Assembly (NCBI GenBank): GCA_947179485.1 | Contig: OX359250.1 | Span: 31,134,654-31,198,653 of the forward strand | Origin: Allacma fusca | Lineage: Eukaryota; Arthropoda; Collembola; Symphypleona; Sminthuridae | DNA length: 64,000 nucleotides | Reading direction: 5' to 3' | Notes under the pieces: model-generated | The model's input: only the letters and a program-made list of their open reading frames with translations | What the model was told of the DNA's origin: nothing | The model's database searches: none | Translations under genes and position numbers: made by a program | Shown: in pieces, positions 10,289 through 19,277 of the stretch | Layout of the letters: each line of letters begins with the position of its first letter | Position numbering within the stretch: the stretch's first letter is position 1

Positions 10289-12030
10289 GCCGTTGTGAGC
10301 GGAGGCATAAACAGTGTTCGTATTGTAAAGGGAACTATTCCGGCTGAAGTGCCGTTCTTGTGCGCAGTATAATAGTAACCTTTCTCTTCGTAAGTTTTAA
10401 GTTCCTAATTTCAAAAGGGCCGTTTTTTTTTGAGCATTGAAATTCTTTTAACTCTTCAAATTACTTTTCAAGTCTTGGGAAACCCCAGGCTAGGGGATAG
10501 GAACCCAAAACACAATTACAATCTTTCAATCAATCAGGACTTTTTTATTAATACAAGACTCTCAAAATTCACTTTCCAAGCTTAGTTTAAAGCAACAATA
10601 TGATCTATCTTTCAAGTAAATAACTCAAAATAATGTTTTCACTCTCTTCTTTCTCTACATCTTTTCTCCTTCTAGTATAAGCACATCTGAAGGGCCGGGA
10701 TTGAGCGCAGATGTCTTTAATTCTTTATCTCCAAATTACGTAATTAAGAGCCCCAGGGCTAGGTGGCAAAACCCAATTAAAACTCTTTCGCTGAAAATTA
10801 CTTTCTTTACCTGATGTGTAGGTTTACACGGGTAACAATAGGACCTATCATAAACTTTTCACAAACATCTTTTCTTCTTCCATCTTTCCATTTCTACCAG
10901 AAATGCCGTTTTGTGCGCTGGGTAATTAGGAAATAATTTGTCATGGTTTTGGCAAATATTAGGATTTCAAAGTCAATCCGGAAGGCCGAATGTGAGCACG
11001 GAGCATATCAGATTTCAGTTAGTCATTTTGCAAATCAAAACCTATATAGCTCAGTTAGAGAGCATAGGTAGATCAGACCATCTAAAGACTATAGTATGTA
11101 AGGTGAGCAAAATTACTCGGGAGGGCCGAATATGAGCACCGAGGTGATTAGGACAGGTTAATTAAGGTTTGAACAAAATTTAGTCCAAAGGGCCGAGGTA
11201 CATTGAGCGTGGACACATTGGCATAGTACATAAGCATACATCTAAGAAAATTCTCATCTACGTAGTTTTTAGGGATTCAAGGGCCGAAATGTGAGCGGAA
11301 TCATTGTTGTGTATAAGTTTAGTATACGTAGAATCCGAGAGGCTAGGAAGATTAGGAGGGACCTTATGGTTCAGTAGGGTTCGAGTCACTCCAAGCACGG
11401 AGGTGATCGGATGGAGTGCCGACAAAAGTACCGATAAGCCTGTGACCTACTAGAGGTAATCGGAGAGGCTATGATTGACGCACCGATATAGGTATATGTT
11501 TGTAATGTGCCCGAGCTAGCGGATAGGTAACAGCAATGACTATTACTAGTAAGGAGGTCCATGGTTTAGTGGATAGGATAACAGGGGACATTCCAAAGCA
11601 CGGAGGTTCACTTTAAAATCTATGTATGCGGTTTCCAGCTATGGCCATACATAGGGACTTTCATATTTATTACTTCTTCCATAGATGACTCATGGTTTTG
11701 AGTGCATCATAAGTTAGCCATTCTCGAAGGATTTTGCTAGAGTAGAGAGAATTGGCATAAGAAACCACAGGCTCATGGTTTTTGAGAGTTGGTTATAGGG
11801 ATAGGAATTCAGTAAATTCTGGTGCTTTCAGTTTTTGCTGTCTACAACAGATACAAGCCTTGCTGATGGTAGGATCGGTTCAAGGAAGTTCTTAGGTACG
11901 AATTAGGACGCGAAACATATCCTTTGGGACAGAAGGGTAATTAGTAGCGAGGAATACAGTCCTTATTAATTCCGGGAATCATTATAGGAGTATTTAGGGA
12001 ATTTAGGCAACACCGGCCCGAATGTGAGGA
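10289..12030 (+). repeat. Dispersed leader motif GCCG(N)TGAGC, about ten copies
   Basis: Copies begin at 10289, 10351, 10419, 10694, 10905, 10985, 11125, 11192 and 11283, with a variant at about 12016. The best-preserved copies read GCCGAATGTGAGCACGGAG (10985) and GCCGAATATGAGCACCGAG (11125). Several can fold as CCG...CGG mini-hairpins with TGAG or TGTGC in the loop. A degenerate tail, AGCACGGAGGT, also recurs near 11393 and 11594. The spacing is irregular, so this is a dispersed motif and not a tandem array. Confidence 0.7.
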
Positions 12031-12109
12031 GTGTTGATTGACAAAAAGACTGATAATTTAAGGAGTTAGACGCAACTAGCCATTGCAAATAAGTTATTGT
12101 AAGAAGGTT

Positions 12110-12335
12110 AAGTTTTAAGGTGAGTAAGTTTAAGAGCTTTAAGTTTTAAGGAGGATAAGATTAAGGAGACTAAGTTTAGAGAAGGTTAAGTTTTAAAAGG
12201 ACACTAAGTTTTAAGGGGAATAGGTCTTAAGGAGTTTAAGTCTAAAGAAAGTAAGTTTACGACAGTCTAGGTTTAAAAGGATTAAGTTTTAAGGGGATAA
12301 AGATTAGAAAGTTTAGGTTTTAAGGAGATTCAGGT
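12110..12335 (+). repeat. Purine-rich AAGTTTTAAGGRG repeat zone in the leader
   Basis: The 12-13 nt motif AAGTTTTAAGG, with variants AGGTTTTAAGG and AGTCTTAAGG, recurs roughly every 15-35 nt across about 220 nt. It starts next to the splice donor at 12119. No reading frame is supported. Confidence 0.6.
12117..12125 (+). promoter_or_regulatory. Strong candidate 5' splice site in the leader
   Basis: AAG|GTGAGT matches the metazoan donor consensus over all nine positions. It lies about 590 nt upstream of ORF1. It could pair with the acceptor-like sites directly before the ATGs of ORF4 (26693) and ORF5 (33830) to make subgenomic mRNAs, as simple env-bearing retroelements do. A weaker AAGGTGAGCA lies near 11100. 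Confidence 0.5.
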
Positions 12336-12709
12336 GGTAACACCAGGAGGTACTCATTGGAAACGTTAGGATTACAGAGAATAAGTATCAAGACGATTCA
12401 CAGCTAAGGTTAGGGACGTTCAGGGATTGAACATTTAGGTTTTAAGCACAGAAAATTTCTTTTCCAAGTTATCATCACCAATTGGCACAACTAAGTTTAA
12501 CAACTAGGATCACATAAGCATAGGCACACAAGGCAAAATTTTAGGAAACGGTTTAAGTTGAAATTTGGCATAAGTTTTAAGAAGGTTTTCAGGATTGGGA
12601 TTTGACAAAAGAACTCTCACAACCGTCAAAACAAATTCATAAAACCAAACTCTACGAAACGCCTTAGCATTTTTCAGCCCATCAAGAAAAAGTTAGGACG
12701 TTTACAGGT

Positions 12710-15700
12710 ATGGAACCCGAAAAGAACCAACATCCATCAAGAAGGGAACCACTACCTGCACCTTCAATACCATCTCGAAGGACTACGCGATCGGCAGGAC
12801 CAGTGCCACAGAATGAAACAGGCTTGGAGGAGATCCTCGCCCGCAGGAAAGAGGAGAGGAAAGCAGCAAAAGCCAAAGCTAATACAGCAACGGCAGGTGT
12901 AGACCTCTCTTCAACATCTTCAGCTTCGACATCTACAGTCATGGAAGAATCCGGCAGTACAACCCTGGCATTATCTGCACAAAGTCCATCGGGCTCGCAG
13001 GCCACGGGGCACGGAGATAATCCTGACAATAATGATGAGAGCATGGATGTGTTCTTGGACACGGTGTCAACACCTGTAACAGGTACGGCAACCAGTCCTA
13101 AACGAACACCAACAGTATCGACAGCACAAACACCAAAGTTCTCAAAAACAAAGGTGGTGCAAGGACAGAATCTCCATAGACTAGCGATGCAACGAGAATT
13201 ACGCGACCTCGAGGTAACCAACCTGGAGGGCCAACAGGTCCAACAAGACCGGGAGGTTGAAACCACAGGCGAATTCATGCTAAATGCTAGAGGAGACATG
13301 GTTTTTGTCAGTCACGACGCTGACCCCACGATCAAGGAAATCCTGTCGCAATTCAATCAACCTGAGGAAAGACCAACTAGTAGCGCTGCCACGTCATCAT
13401 TTGAAATCATCACGGATCCTGGAAGCAATCATACAAGCGTAGAGGAGGGTGAGCAAGGATTCGCAACTCCGGAAAGTGAGATGGAAGACGTGACCAATGA
13501 ATCACCCAACAATGTGGTTGTCAGCAACCTGACAAACCCAGTTGGCAACGGAGACATTCCTCAAGACACGAGCATACAATCCCAACAGGATGTACAAAGT
13601 CAAGGAATGTGCAGCAAAGCTACTGGACAAACAGAACAACAGGTTAATCAGCAAAGCTCAACGGAATTGGATGAATTAGAGGATTCCAACAAACCAATAG
13701 CTATAGCAACTAGTACACCAGAGATTATCCAGCAAGGGAATCTCAGTACACACTCATCATTTAGGGACAATTTAGCAATAACTCAATCGGACGAGTCAAC
13801 CGAACAGAGCGAACAAGGTGACTCACCAACAGGATTGCCACGTACTAATAACAGTATAGGGAGTGATCGTGACCAGGTCACTACTCAACTAAATCAGCAG
13901 TTGTCAAATTTAAGCATCAGTGACCACTGTAAGGCTTCACAGTCAAATACTACAGTTTCTCAACAACCAGATATACAACAACTTGTGCGAGATAGGTTCC
14001 TATCAAGACCATCTCCAGGATTTTCCAATAGAGGAGACGTAGGCTTTCAAAGGACACTCAGCCGGGTGTCTGAGTCTACAGAACAGGAAGGCCCAGTCGA
14101 GGATCAGCTACCACCGATCAGAGAAGGGCTAGATAACATCCAAAGAGTGGAAGAAAATTTCGTACAATTAGTGACAGGTACAGGTGTGATAGTACCAGCA
14201 GGTTCATTTCAACAATTAGTGACCACCGCAGGCTTCCAACGGAACTCAGTGGAAAATTTTCTGGAAGTTCGAGGATTGGAAGGACAACTGATAGAGGTGT
14301 ATCACAGGTTAGCTCAAAATCTTTATACAGGTACAGTCCAGTGGACACATTTTTTCCTTAGATTAGCTGAAGTCACCCACAGACGGGACAATAACAGAGA
14401 TCCGAATAGGGAGGAAAGGGAAGTGTTACGCACACGTGCCTTCGAGTACGGTCGGAACGTCAGGGACAACATTTTCATCCCCACAGACGTCATCCGAAAC
14501 CTTTTAGAGCACCGGGTATTGTCGTTGAGAAGTCACCAGGCACACCAGGATAGCCAGATTTTCTTCAACGATACACCTAGGTATACAACCGTGATACAAT
14601 CCGGAAGACTTAGCGAAAATCTAGAATTTGGTCAACAGCGACAAGAAAGGCGAGTCAGCGACGAGAGTAGGCCAGGTCCGGAACAAGACCCAAACAACAA
14701 CGAGACCACCCAACAAAGAGTAATCGACTCCAGTGCTGACGACATCATTAGCAGGTACCTTAGGTACGAACAACGAAACCCACCAGTAACACGGAATCCG
14801 GTTACGGGTTTATTAGAACCAGCATCTAGATCTACGCTAAGGACCATCTCAGGCGAACCTACAGTACAACCCGTTACGCCACGACGAATTTCACCGGAAA
14901 GCTTGAATACCAGCTCAAGCTCAATCAACAAGGCTATAGCCCAAGCAATAGCCTCAGCGACACTTCAAGCAGGTTTAACAACCCCTCGAAATCGGAAGTC
15001 GAGTAACTCCGATCGTGACCATCTCAGACCAAGTAACCAGGTGACGGATAGTAACCAGGTAGATTACTCATCACCTAGGTCACAACTTTTCCAGAAATCG
15101 GTGAGAGGACATTACAGGGTAAAGAGTGCTGAGGAGAACAGCAACTTAAATCCCAGGACCAGTCCACAAGGGATTACGACACGTGAGAGACCAAGCAACA
15201 GCCGTTGCGAGACAGCCATACAGAAGGGTAACCCAAGAGCACCCACTACATCACCCACAGTCCAGACAGGTAATCAGACGCCAGCAGGGAGCTCTACGGC
15301 ACAACCGAGAGGAACCCCGAGGTCCAGTAATTCCTGTCGCTCAACACCCGCAACCGGTGATAGGGGGCAATCAAGCCGACACAGCAACTCTCACGAAACA
15401 ACACAGCAGATTAATCCAGTACACATCTCACCAGCCAGTCAGAATAGACAGGTGTCAACGGAAAATACGCCGAGAAATCGACCAACTCAACCTAACCTGC
15501 AATTTAGACCTCAACCCACCCAAGACGATTTGGAGACACCAACTGAGGAGGTCGAGACCACCCAAATTGGTAGTACATCACAGGCTACCGTTAAGAGGGA
15601 TTTAACAACAACAAAGTTGTACGTCAACACAGATTCCACCCAGGCAAACGGTAACGAACAACTGGTACACCGAGTTTATCAGTCACCGGGAGGTCGAATC

Positions 15701-16531
15701 TACGTACATCCACCCGTGCACGCGTTGCGAGCACCGCCACTTGACGTTAGTGAAACAGCTTTAAGAACATTGGTGCAAGTAGGGAGACAACTACGGGAAC
15801 AGAATCCGTCATTGACTATTGCAAATACCATCAGAAATTCTGACACAGGTACTTACTATCAGGCATTTAGACCCCAAGACAGGTTTACCGTCTATCAATC
15901 ACCGAGAGGCTCGTTATACAACAGCCTACCGATAGGACGCACAGGTATACACCGCCACAGTTTACGAGGTCGAGACATCCTGCAACGAGCAACCAACAAC
16001 GACAGGACCATCATAGAAGGTGGAGAGCTTGTAACAGCACCACAACCACCACCTTCAGAACAAACATCTAGAAGCAACGAGTCGTACGTCCAAGGTGACA
16101 CCTTAAGGTCACGGACAGCAACACCTGCATCTACGACACGTGCAGCAACGACTTTTGCAGTACCAGCTAGACCAACCGGAAGGTTCATAACCAGATCAGT
16201 GAACCGACCAACGACACCGACAGCTCCAGCTGTCCCCATCAGACCAAGTTCAGCGGTAGCAGGACCATCTCGAGTAACAACAACTCCAACCACAAGTCAA
16301 GGTAAAGTCAGTTGGCTTGACGACTTACAATACGGAGTTAACATTTGGACAGGACCAAGTGGCAGAGTATACACCAGCGAGAACGAAGCAACCGAAGACG
16401 AGTTAGTACCAAGCAGGATAACAGTAAGACAATACTCTAAGATCGCGCGACAACAAGACAGATTCAGAAAACCAGGGGGTAGAAAACGAAGCAACTTGGA
16501 CAGGTCAAGTGAGACGCCTGATCTACTATAA
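12710..16531 (+). CDS. ORF1, large disordered protein of unknown function
   Basis: The first large ORF encodes 1273 aa. It starts at ATG in ggtATGG context and ends TAA. It is very rich in Gln, Ser, Thr, Asn, Pro and Arg, poor in hydrophobic residues, and has no zinc knuckle, protease or RT motifs. One more folded-looking stretch lies around residues 475-640 (FVQLVTGTGVIVPAG... FFLRLAEVTHRRDNN). Near the C-terminus a short motif recurs: VYQSPGGRIY (about 989), VYQSPRGSLY (about 1061) and IWTGPSGRVY (about 1212), which could be repeated binding modules. ORF1 overlaps ORF2 by 104 nt in a +1 relation. ORF2 lacks an early ATG, so ORF1 is probably made as an N-terminal extension of Gag by frameshifting, as well as alone. 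I do not recognise a family. Confidence 0.85.
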   Translation: MEPEKNQHPSRREPLPAPSIPSRRTTRSAGPVPQNETGLEEILARRKEERKAAKAKANTATAGVDLSSTSSASTSTVMEESGSTTLALSAQSPSGSQATGHGDNPDNNDESMDVFLDTVSTPVTGTATSPKRTPTVSTAQTPKFSKTKVVQGQNLHRLAMQRELRDLEVTNLEGQQVQQDREVETTGEFMLNARGDMVFVSHDADPTIKEILSQFNQPEERPTSSAATSSFEIITDPGSNHTSVEEGEQGFATPESEMEDVTNESPNNVVVSNLTNPVGNGDIPQDTSIQSQQDVQSQGMCSKATGQTEQQVNQQSSTELDELEDSNKPIAIATSTPEIIQQGNLSTHSSFRDNLAITQSDESTEQSEQGDSPTGLPRTNNSIGSDRDQVTTQLNQQLSNLSISDHCKASQSNTTVSQQPDIQQLVRDRFLSRPSPGFSNRGDVGFQRTLSRVSESTEQEGPVEDQLPPIREGLDNIQRVEENFVQLVTGTGVIVPAGSFQQLVTTAGFQRNSVENFLEVRGLEGQLIEVYHRLAQNLYTGTVQWTHFFLRLAEVTHRRDNNRDPNREEREVLRTRAFEYGRNVRDNIFIPTDVIRNLLEHRVLSLRSHQAHQDSQIFFNDTPRYTTVIQSGRLSENLEFGQQRQERRVSDESRPGPEQDPNNNETTQQRVIDSSADDIISRYLRYEQRNPPVTRNPVTGLLEPASRSTLRTISGEPTVQPVTPRRISPESLNTSSSSINKAIAQAIASATLQAGLTTPRNRKSSNSDRDHLRPSNQVTDSNQVDYSSPRSQLFQKSVRGHYRVKSAEENSNLNPRTSPQGITTRERPSNSRCETAIQKGNPRAPTTSPTVQTGNQTPAGSSTAQPRGTPRSSNSCRSTPATGDRGQSSRHSNSHETTQQINPVHISPASQNRQVSTENTPRNRPTQPNLQFRPQPTQDDLETPTEEVETTQIGSTSQATVKRDLTTTKLYVNTDSTQANGNEQLVHRVYQSPGGRIYVHPPVHALRAPPLDVSETALRTLVQVGRQLREQNPSLTIANTIRNSDTGTYYQAFRPQDRFTVYQSPRGSLYNSLPIGRTGIHRHSLRGRDILQRATNNDRTIIEGGELVTAPQPPPSEQTSRSNESYVQGDTLRSRTATPASTTRAATTFAVPARPTGRFITRSVNRPTTPTAPAVPIRPSSAVAGPSRVTTTPTTSQGKVSWLDDLQYGVNIWTGPSGRVYTSENEATEDELVPSRITVRQYSKIARQQDRFRKPGGRKRSNLDRSSETPDLL

Positions 16532-19277
16532 CAGAAGGGACGGAATCATACAACGAAGGTTTAGACCAGCTAGAGACTCAAACTTTGAAGCGTTTGCAGC
16601 TACAAGAGCTGAACACGAAGAGATTGTTCTGAGTGAACACCCGATATTTACCTTCTGGAACATAATCACCCGAAGATCTTTAGATCCAGGGCAGATCTCC
16701 AGCTACATCGCACCCAACTTCAGACTTTACCATCGACACATCAGTCTACCGAACGGCGTTCGCAGACAAAGGGTACCACCAGGCTTCTTGGAAGAAATCG
16801 AGAACGAACACGACCACCAAGAGGCACTGAATAGATTAATTCACGACCCTAACGTAGAAATCTTGAGTGACACGTCCAGCGAGGAAGAAGAAGAGCAGGT
16901 AGTACAGAGAGACACTCCAAGACGTGAGAGTGGTCAGCATAACAGTGCACAGTCTAGTGAAGAGACAGACCACATTTTTATTGGAGTTGACGAAGAGGAC
17001 TTCATTATTCCAGAAGTACCAGGTCAATTCACGATAAGAATCTCTATAGACGACGCCTACGACGCAGCGTTCAGAGCAATCGAAAGAGACGAAGAGATAC
17101 AAGAGGAAGTCCGATTTGTGGATAATACCGGAGAAACTCACTTCTTCCCAAGAATCCGACTCCGAGATCTTAGTCCGGAAACTCAAGTAGTACTCACTCA
17201 AGTCAGAAAAAGACGTAAACCCTTACAAGCACGCCGTCAAATTGGAAATAACCAACCCAGACCACCAGGCCCAGGACCAAGTGGATCAGGGAGAGGAAAC
17301 CAGCCGAGAGGAGCTAATAACAACAACTCCCACAACCAGCGACCATCACAATCAAGGTCAAATCCAGGTCGAGGAGGCTCAAGAGGAGGTAGACACATCG
17401 GAGGTAGACAGAGAGCAAGGAGCGACCCCGGAAGTTCCGGAGGAAGTAGTTCATCATCCAGCTCCAGTAGTAGCAACTCAAGTAACCCTCACGACTTCGA
17501 AGCCTTCGACAACTGGAGGAATAGACAGATTGTGAACAGAAATAATTTCTTCAACCAGGTCAACGTTAATATCATCAACCCATACGTACCACTCAATCGC
17601 AATCAGGGAATACGTATTGAGGAAGTTGCAGACCAAGAACAAGTACGAATAATTCCAAGGAGACATCTGGACGACGACATGACCGCCCTCATGTTTCCCA
17701 AAGTAGAATTCAAACCGGGTGTAGATGACCCAGAGACAGCCTTCGCAACAGCCGAACTTCAGACCAACAGGTTCGGAGGAGATACCATCATAACCAGGAT
17801 GCAATACGTACAGATCATCTTTGACCCACCCGTCAGGGATTGGATCAGAAATTGGATTGCCGAACGAAGATTACATGAGGAACTACCCTACGACACCATT
17901 AACTGGGACGAATTCAGGGAGGAATTTTTAATAAGGTACAGTATCACCGATCAAATGATACGTACACTAATGGAAAAGCGAAAGATGAATACGGATGAAG
18001 ATCCATGCGCATACATAGATGCGAAATTAGCACTAATCAATAGAGTCGACAGATTTATGCCCGAACTGGAGAAAATCAGACTCTTACGCGCAGGTTTAAC
18101 ATCCGAATACATAGTTTTCTGCCGAGGATGGACAGCAGGGACTGTAGCAGATTTCATAGAGGGAATCAAGCAGTATGATGAAGACCGAAAGACGGACGGC
18201 GCGGAATCTATTGAGACAAGATTTGCCAAAGTCCAAGAAATGTTGGAGAAATTAACCTCCGGAATGAAACCCGTTCCAGCGGAAACAACTGTAGTGAAAA
18301 TAGCTGCAGTGAGAGAACAACAGGACTATCGGAGACCTGAGAATAGACCTAATGACCAACGGGGACGAAGTCCAGGTCAGGGAAACTTCAACAACTCACG
18401 GAATTCCAGCCCAGGTTACAGTAACAATAACAACTACCCGGACAGGGGACGTAACAACCAAGGGTATGATGACCGAAGAAATTATGGGAACCGAGGTAGA
18501 TCTCCAACACCTGAGAGATTCTACAATAATCAAGACAGGAGTAGGCCTCAGTACAGAAATGATGGCAACAGCTCCAACAACCAAGGTTACCCGCAGCGGA
18601 ACCAAAACTTCGGATCTAGACAAAGTCCGAACCGACAATACTACAACAACAACCCTAACAACCAGGGAAATCGTCAGTGGAATGACCCACAGATGAACCA
18701 AGGGTACAACCAATCCTACAATGGCTATACCAGCCAAGGATTTAATCAAACTCAAGGCTTTATGCCACCTCAAGGGTTTAATCCGAATCAAGGATACCCA
18801 CCACAACAGGGTTATGCACCATTTCAAAGTTATGCACCCACTCAAGGGTATGGACCATCTCAAGGATACGTACCGCAACAAGGATACGGTCCAGGACAAA
18901 ATGCAGGGTACGCCAACCCTGGCATGCAGCAAATTCAGGCCAACCCACAAGGTTACCAGAACCAGGGTTATCAGCCCAACAATAACCAAGGAGGTCAACG
19001 ACCCCAACAGTACAACAACAATAACAACAGGAGTAGAACTAACTCCAGGGACCGGAACAGCCAAAGCACCGACAGAAACAACTCCTGGAGGAATCAACCA
19101 GACCGCCAGGAGCAATCACAACCAATACCGGGACAATTGGCGCTAGAATCCACTCAAACCGACCTAAAGTGTTTCGGATGTGGAGAGATGGGCCACCTGA
19201 GGAGAAATTGCCCACACAAAAGACAGTCTAGCCCATATCCGTCGGGAAACGCACAGAGGGGGATGCACCCCCAGTAA
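16428..19277 (+). CDS. gag: ORF2, Gag (capsid plus nucleocapsid) with prion-like tract
   Basis: The frame opens at 16428 inside ORF1. The first internal Met lies far downstream, near the capsid, so entry is probably by +1 (or -2) frameshift from ORF1 or by a non-AUG start such as GTG at 16509. Numbering from that GTG: an acidic/basic N-terminal part, an RG/GR-rich region and Ser run (about 245-330), and a Retrotrans_gag-type capsid (about 388-565, with WIRNWIAERRLHEELP, INWDEFREEFLIRY and LLRAGLTSEYIVF). Next come an Arg/Asn/Tyr/Gly-rich tract, repeated GYxPxQ units (about 745-815), and one CCHC knuckle at about 888, CFGCGEMGHLRRNC. Gag should coat and package the genomic RNA; the GYxPxQ tract resembles phase-separating FUS-like sequences. 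Its 3' end carries the -1 frameshift signal that gives Gag-Pol. Confidence 0.92.
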   Translation, partial: DNTLRSRDNKTDSENQGVENEATWTGQVRRLIYYNRRDGIIQRRFRPARDSNFEAFAATRAEHEEIVLSEHPIFTFWNIITRRSLDPGQISSYIAPNFRLYHRHISLPNGVRRQRVPPGFLEEIENEHDHQEALNRLIHDPNVEILSDTSSEEEEEQVVQRDTPRRESGQHNSAQSSEETDHIFIGVDEEDFIIPEVPGQFTIRISIDDAYDAAFRAIERDEEIQEEVRFVDNTGETHFFPRIRLRDLSPETQVVLTQVRKRRKPLQARRQIGNNQPRPPGPGPSGSGRGNQPRGANNNNSHNQRPSQSRSNPGRGGSRGGRHIGGRQRARSDPGSSGGSSSSSSSSSSNSSNPHDFEAFDNWRNRQIVNRNNFFNQVNVNIINPYVPLNRNQGIRIEEVADQEQVRIIPRRHLDDDMTALMFPKVEFKPGVDDPETAFATAELQTNRFGGDTIITRMQYVQIIFDPPVRDWIRNWIAERRLHEELPYDTINWDEFREEFLIRYSITDQMIRTLMEKRKMNTDEDPCAYIDAKLALINRVDRFMPELEKIRLLRAGLTSEYIVFCRGWTAGTVADFIEGIKQYDEDRKTDGAESIETRFAKVQEMLEKLTSGMKPVPAETTVVKIAAVREQQDYRRPENRPNDQRGRSPGQGNFNNSRNSSPGYSNNNNYPDRGRNNQGYDDRRNYGNRGRSPTPERFYNNQDRSRPQYRNDGNSSNNQGYPQRNQNFGSRQSPNRQYYNNNPNNQGNRQWNDPQMNQGYNQSYNGYTSQGFNQTQGFMPPQGFNPNQGYPPQQGYAPFQSYAPTQGYGPSQGYVPQQGYGPGQNAGYANPGMQQIQANPQGYQNQGYQPNNNQGGQRPQQYNNNNNRSRTNSRDRNSQSTDRNNSWRNQPDRQEQSQPIPGQLALESTQTDLKCFGCGEMGHLRRNCPHKRQSSPYPSGNAQRGMHPQ
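19244..19272 (+). promoter_or_regulatory. -1 programmed ribosomal frameshift signal between Gag and Pol
   Basis: The slippery heptamer G GGA AAC is at 19244-19250, with its GGA and AAC codons exactly in the Gag frame. A 7-nt spacer (19251-19257) separates it from a hairpin with stem GGGGG (19258-19262), loop ATGCA and CCCCC (19268-19272). Slipping back one base enters the Pol frame, which is open from 19232, and Gag stops at 19275-19277. Heptamer type, phase, spacer and hairpin all match the canonical retroviral arrangement. Confidence 0.9.

Larger units (their letters stand above)
9612..12709 (+). other. Retroelement leader, 3.1 kb, noncoding
   Basis: Between the 5' LTR and the first ORF1 ATG there is no long reading frame. 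No primer-binding site is evident directly after the LTR; the first TGG is 31 nt downstream, at 9642 (TGGTAAGGACCCGGAGG). I could not match that to a tRNA. The leader carries about ten dispersed copies of a GCCG...TGAGC motif (10289-12030), a purine-rich repeat zone (12110-12330) and a strong splice donor at 12119/12120. It probably holds packaging, dimerisation and splicing signals; that is inference. Confidence 0.7.

Noticed and set aside
15183-15605. 140-codon alternative-frame ORF within ORF1
   Set aside because: The product is His/Pro/Gln/Arg-rich with no structure or coupling to neighbours. It was useful only as a control showing that not all alternative frames here are coiled-coil.
18396-19115. 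239-codon minus-strand open frame under Gag, and similar long antisense frames at 12682-13299 and 22544-23008
   Set aside because: They mirror low-complexity codons of the sense ORFs (for example Asn/Gln/Tyr read as Leu/Val). There are no motifs and no start context. They are composition shadows.
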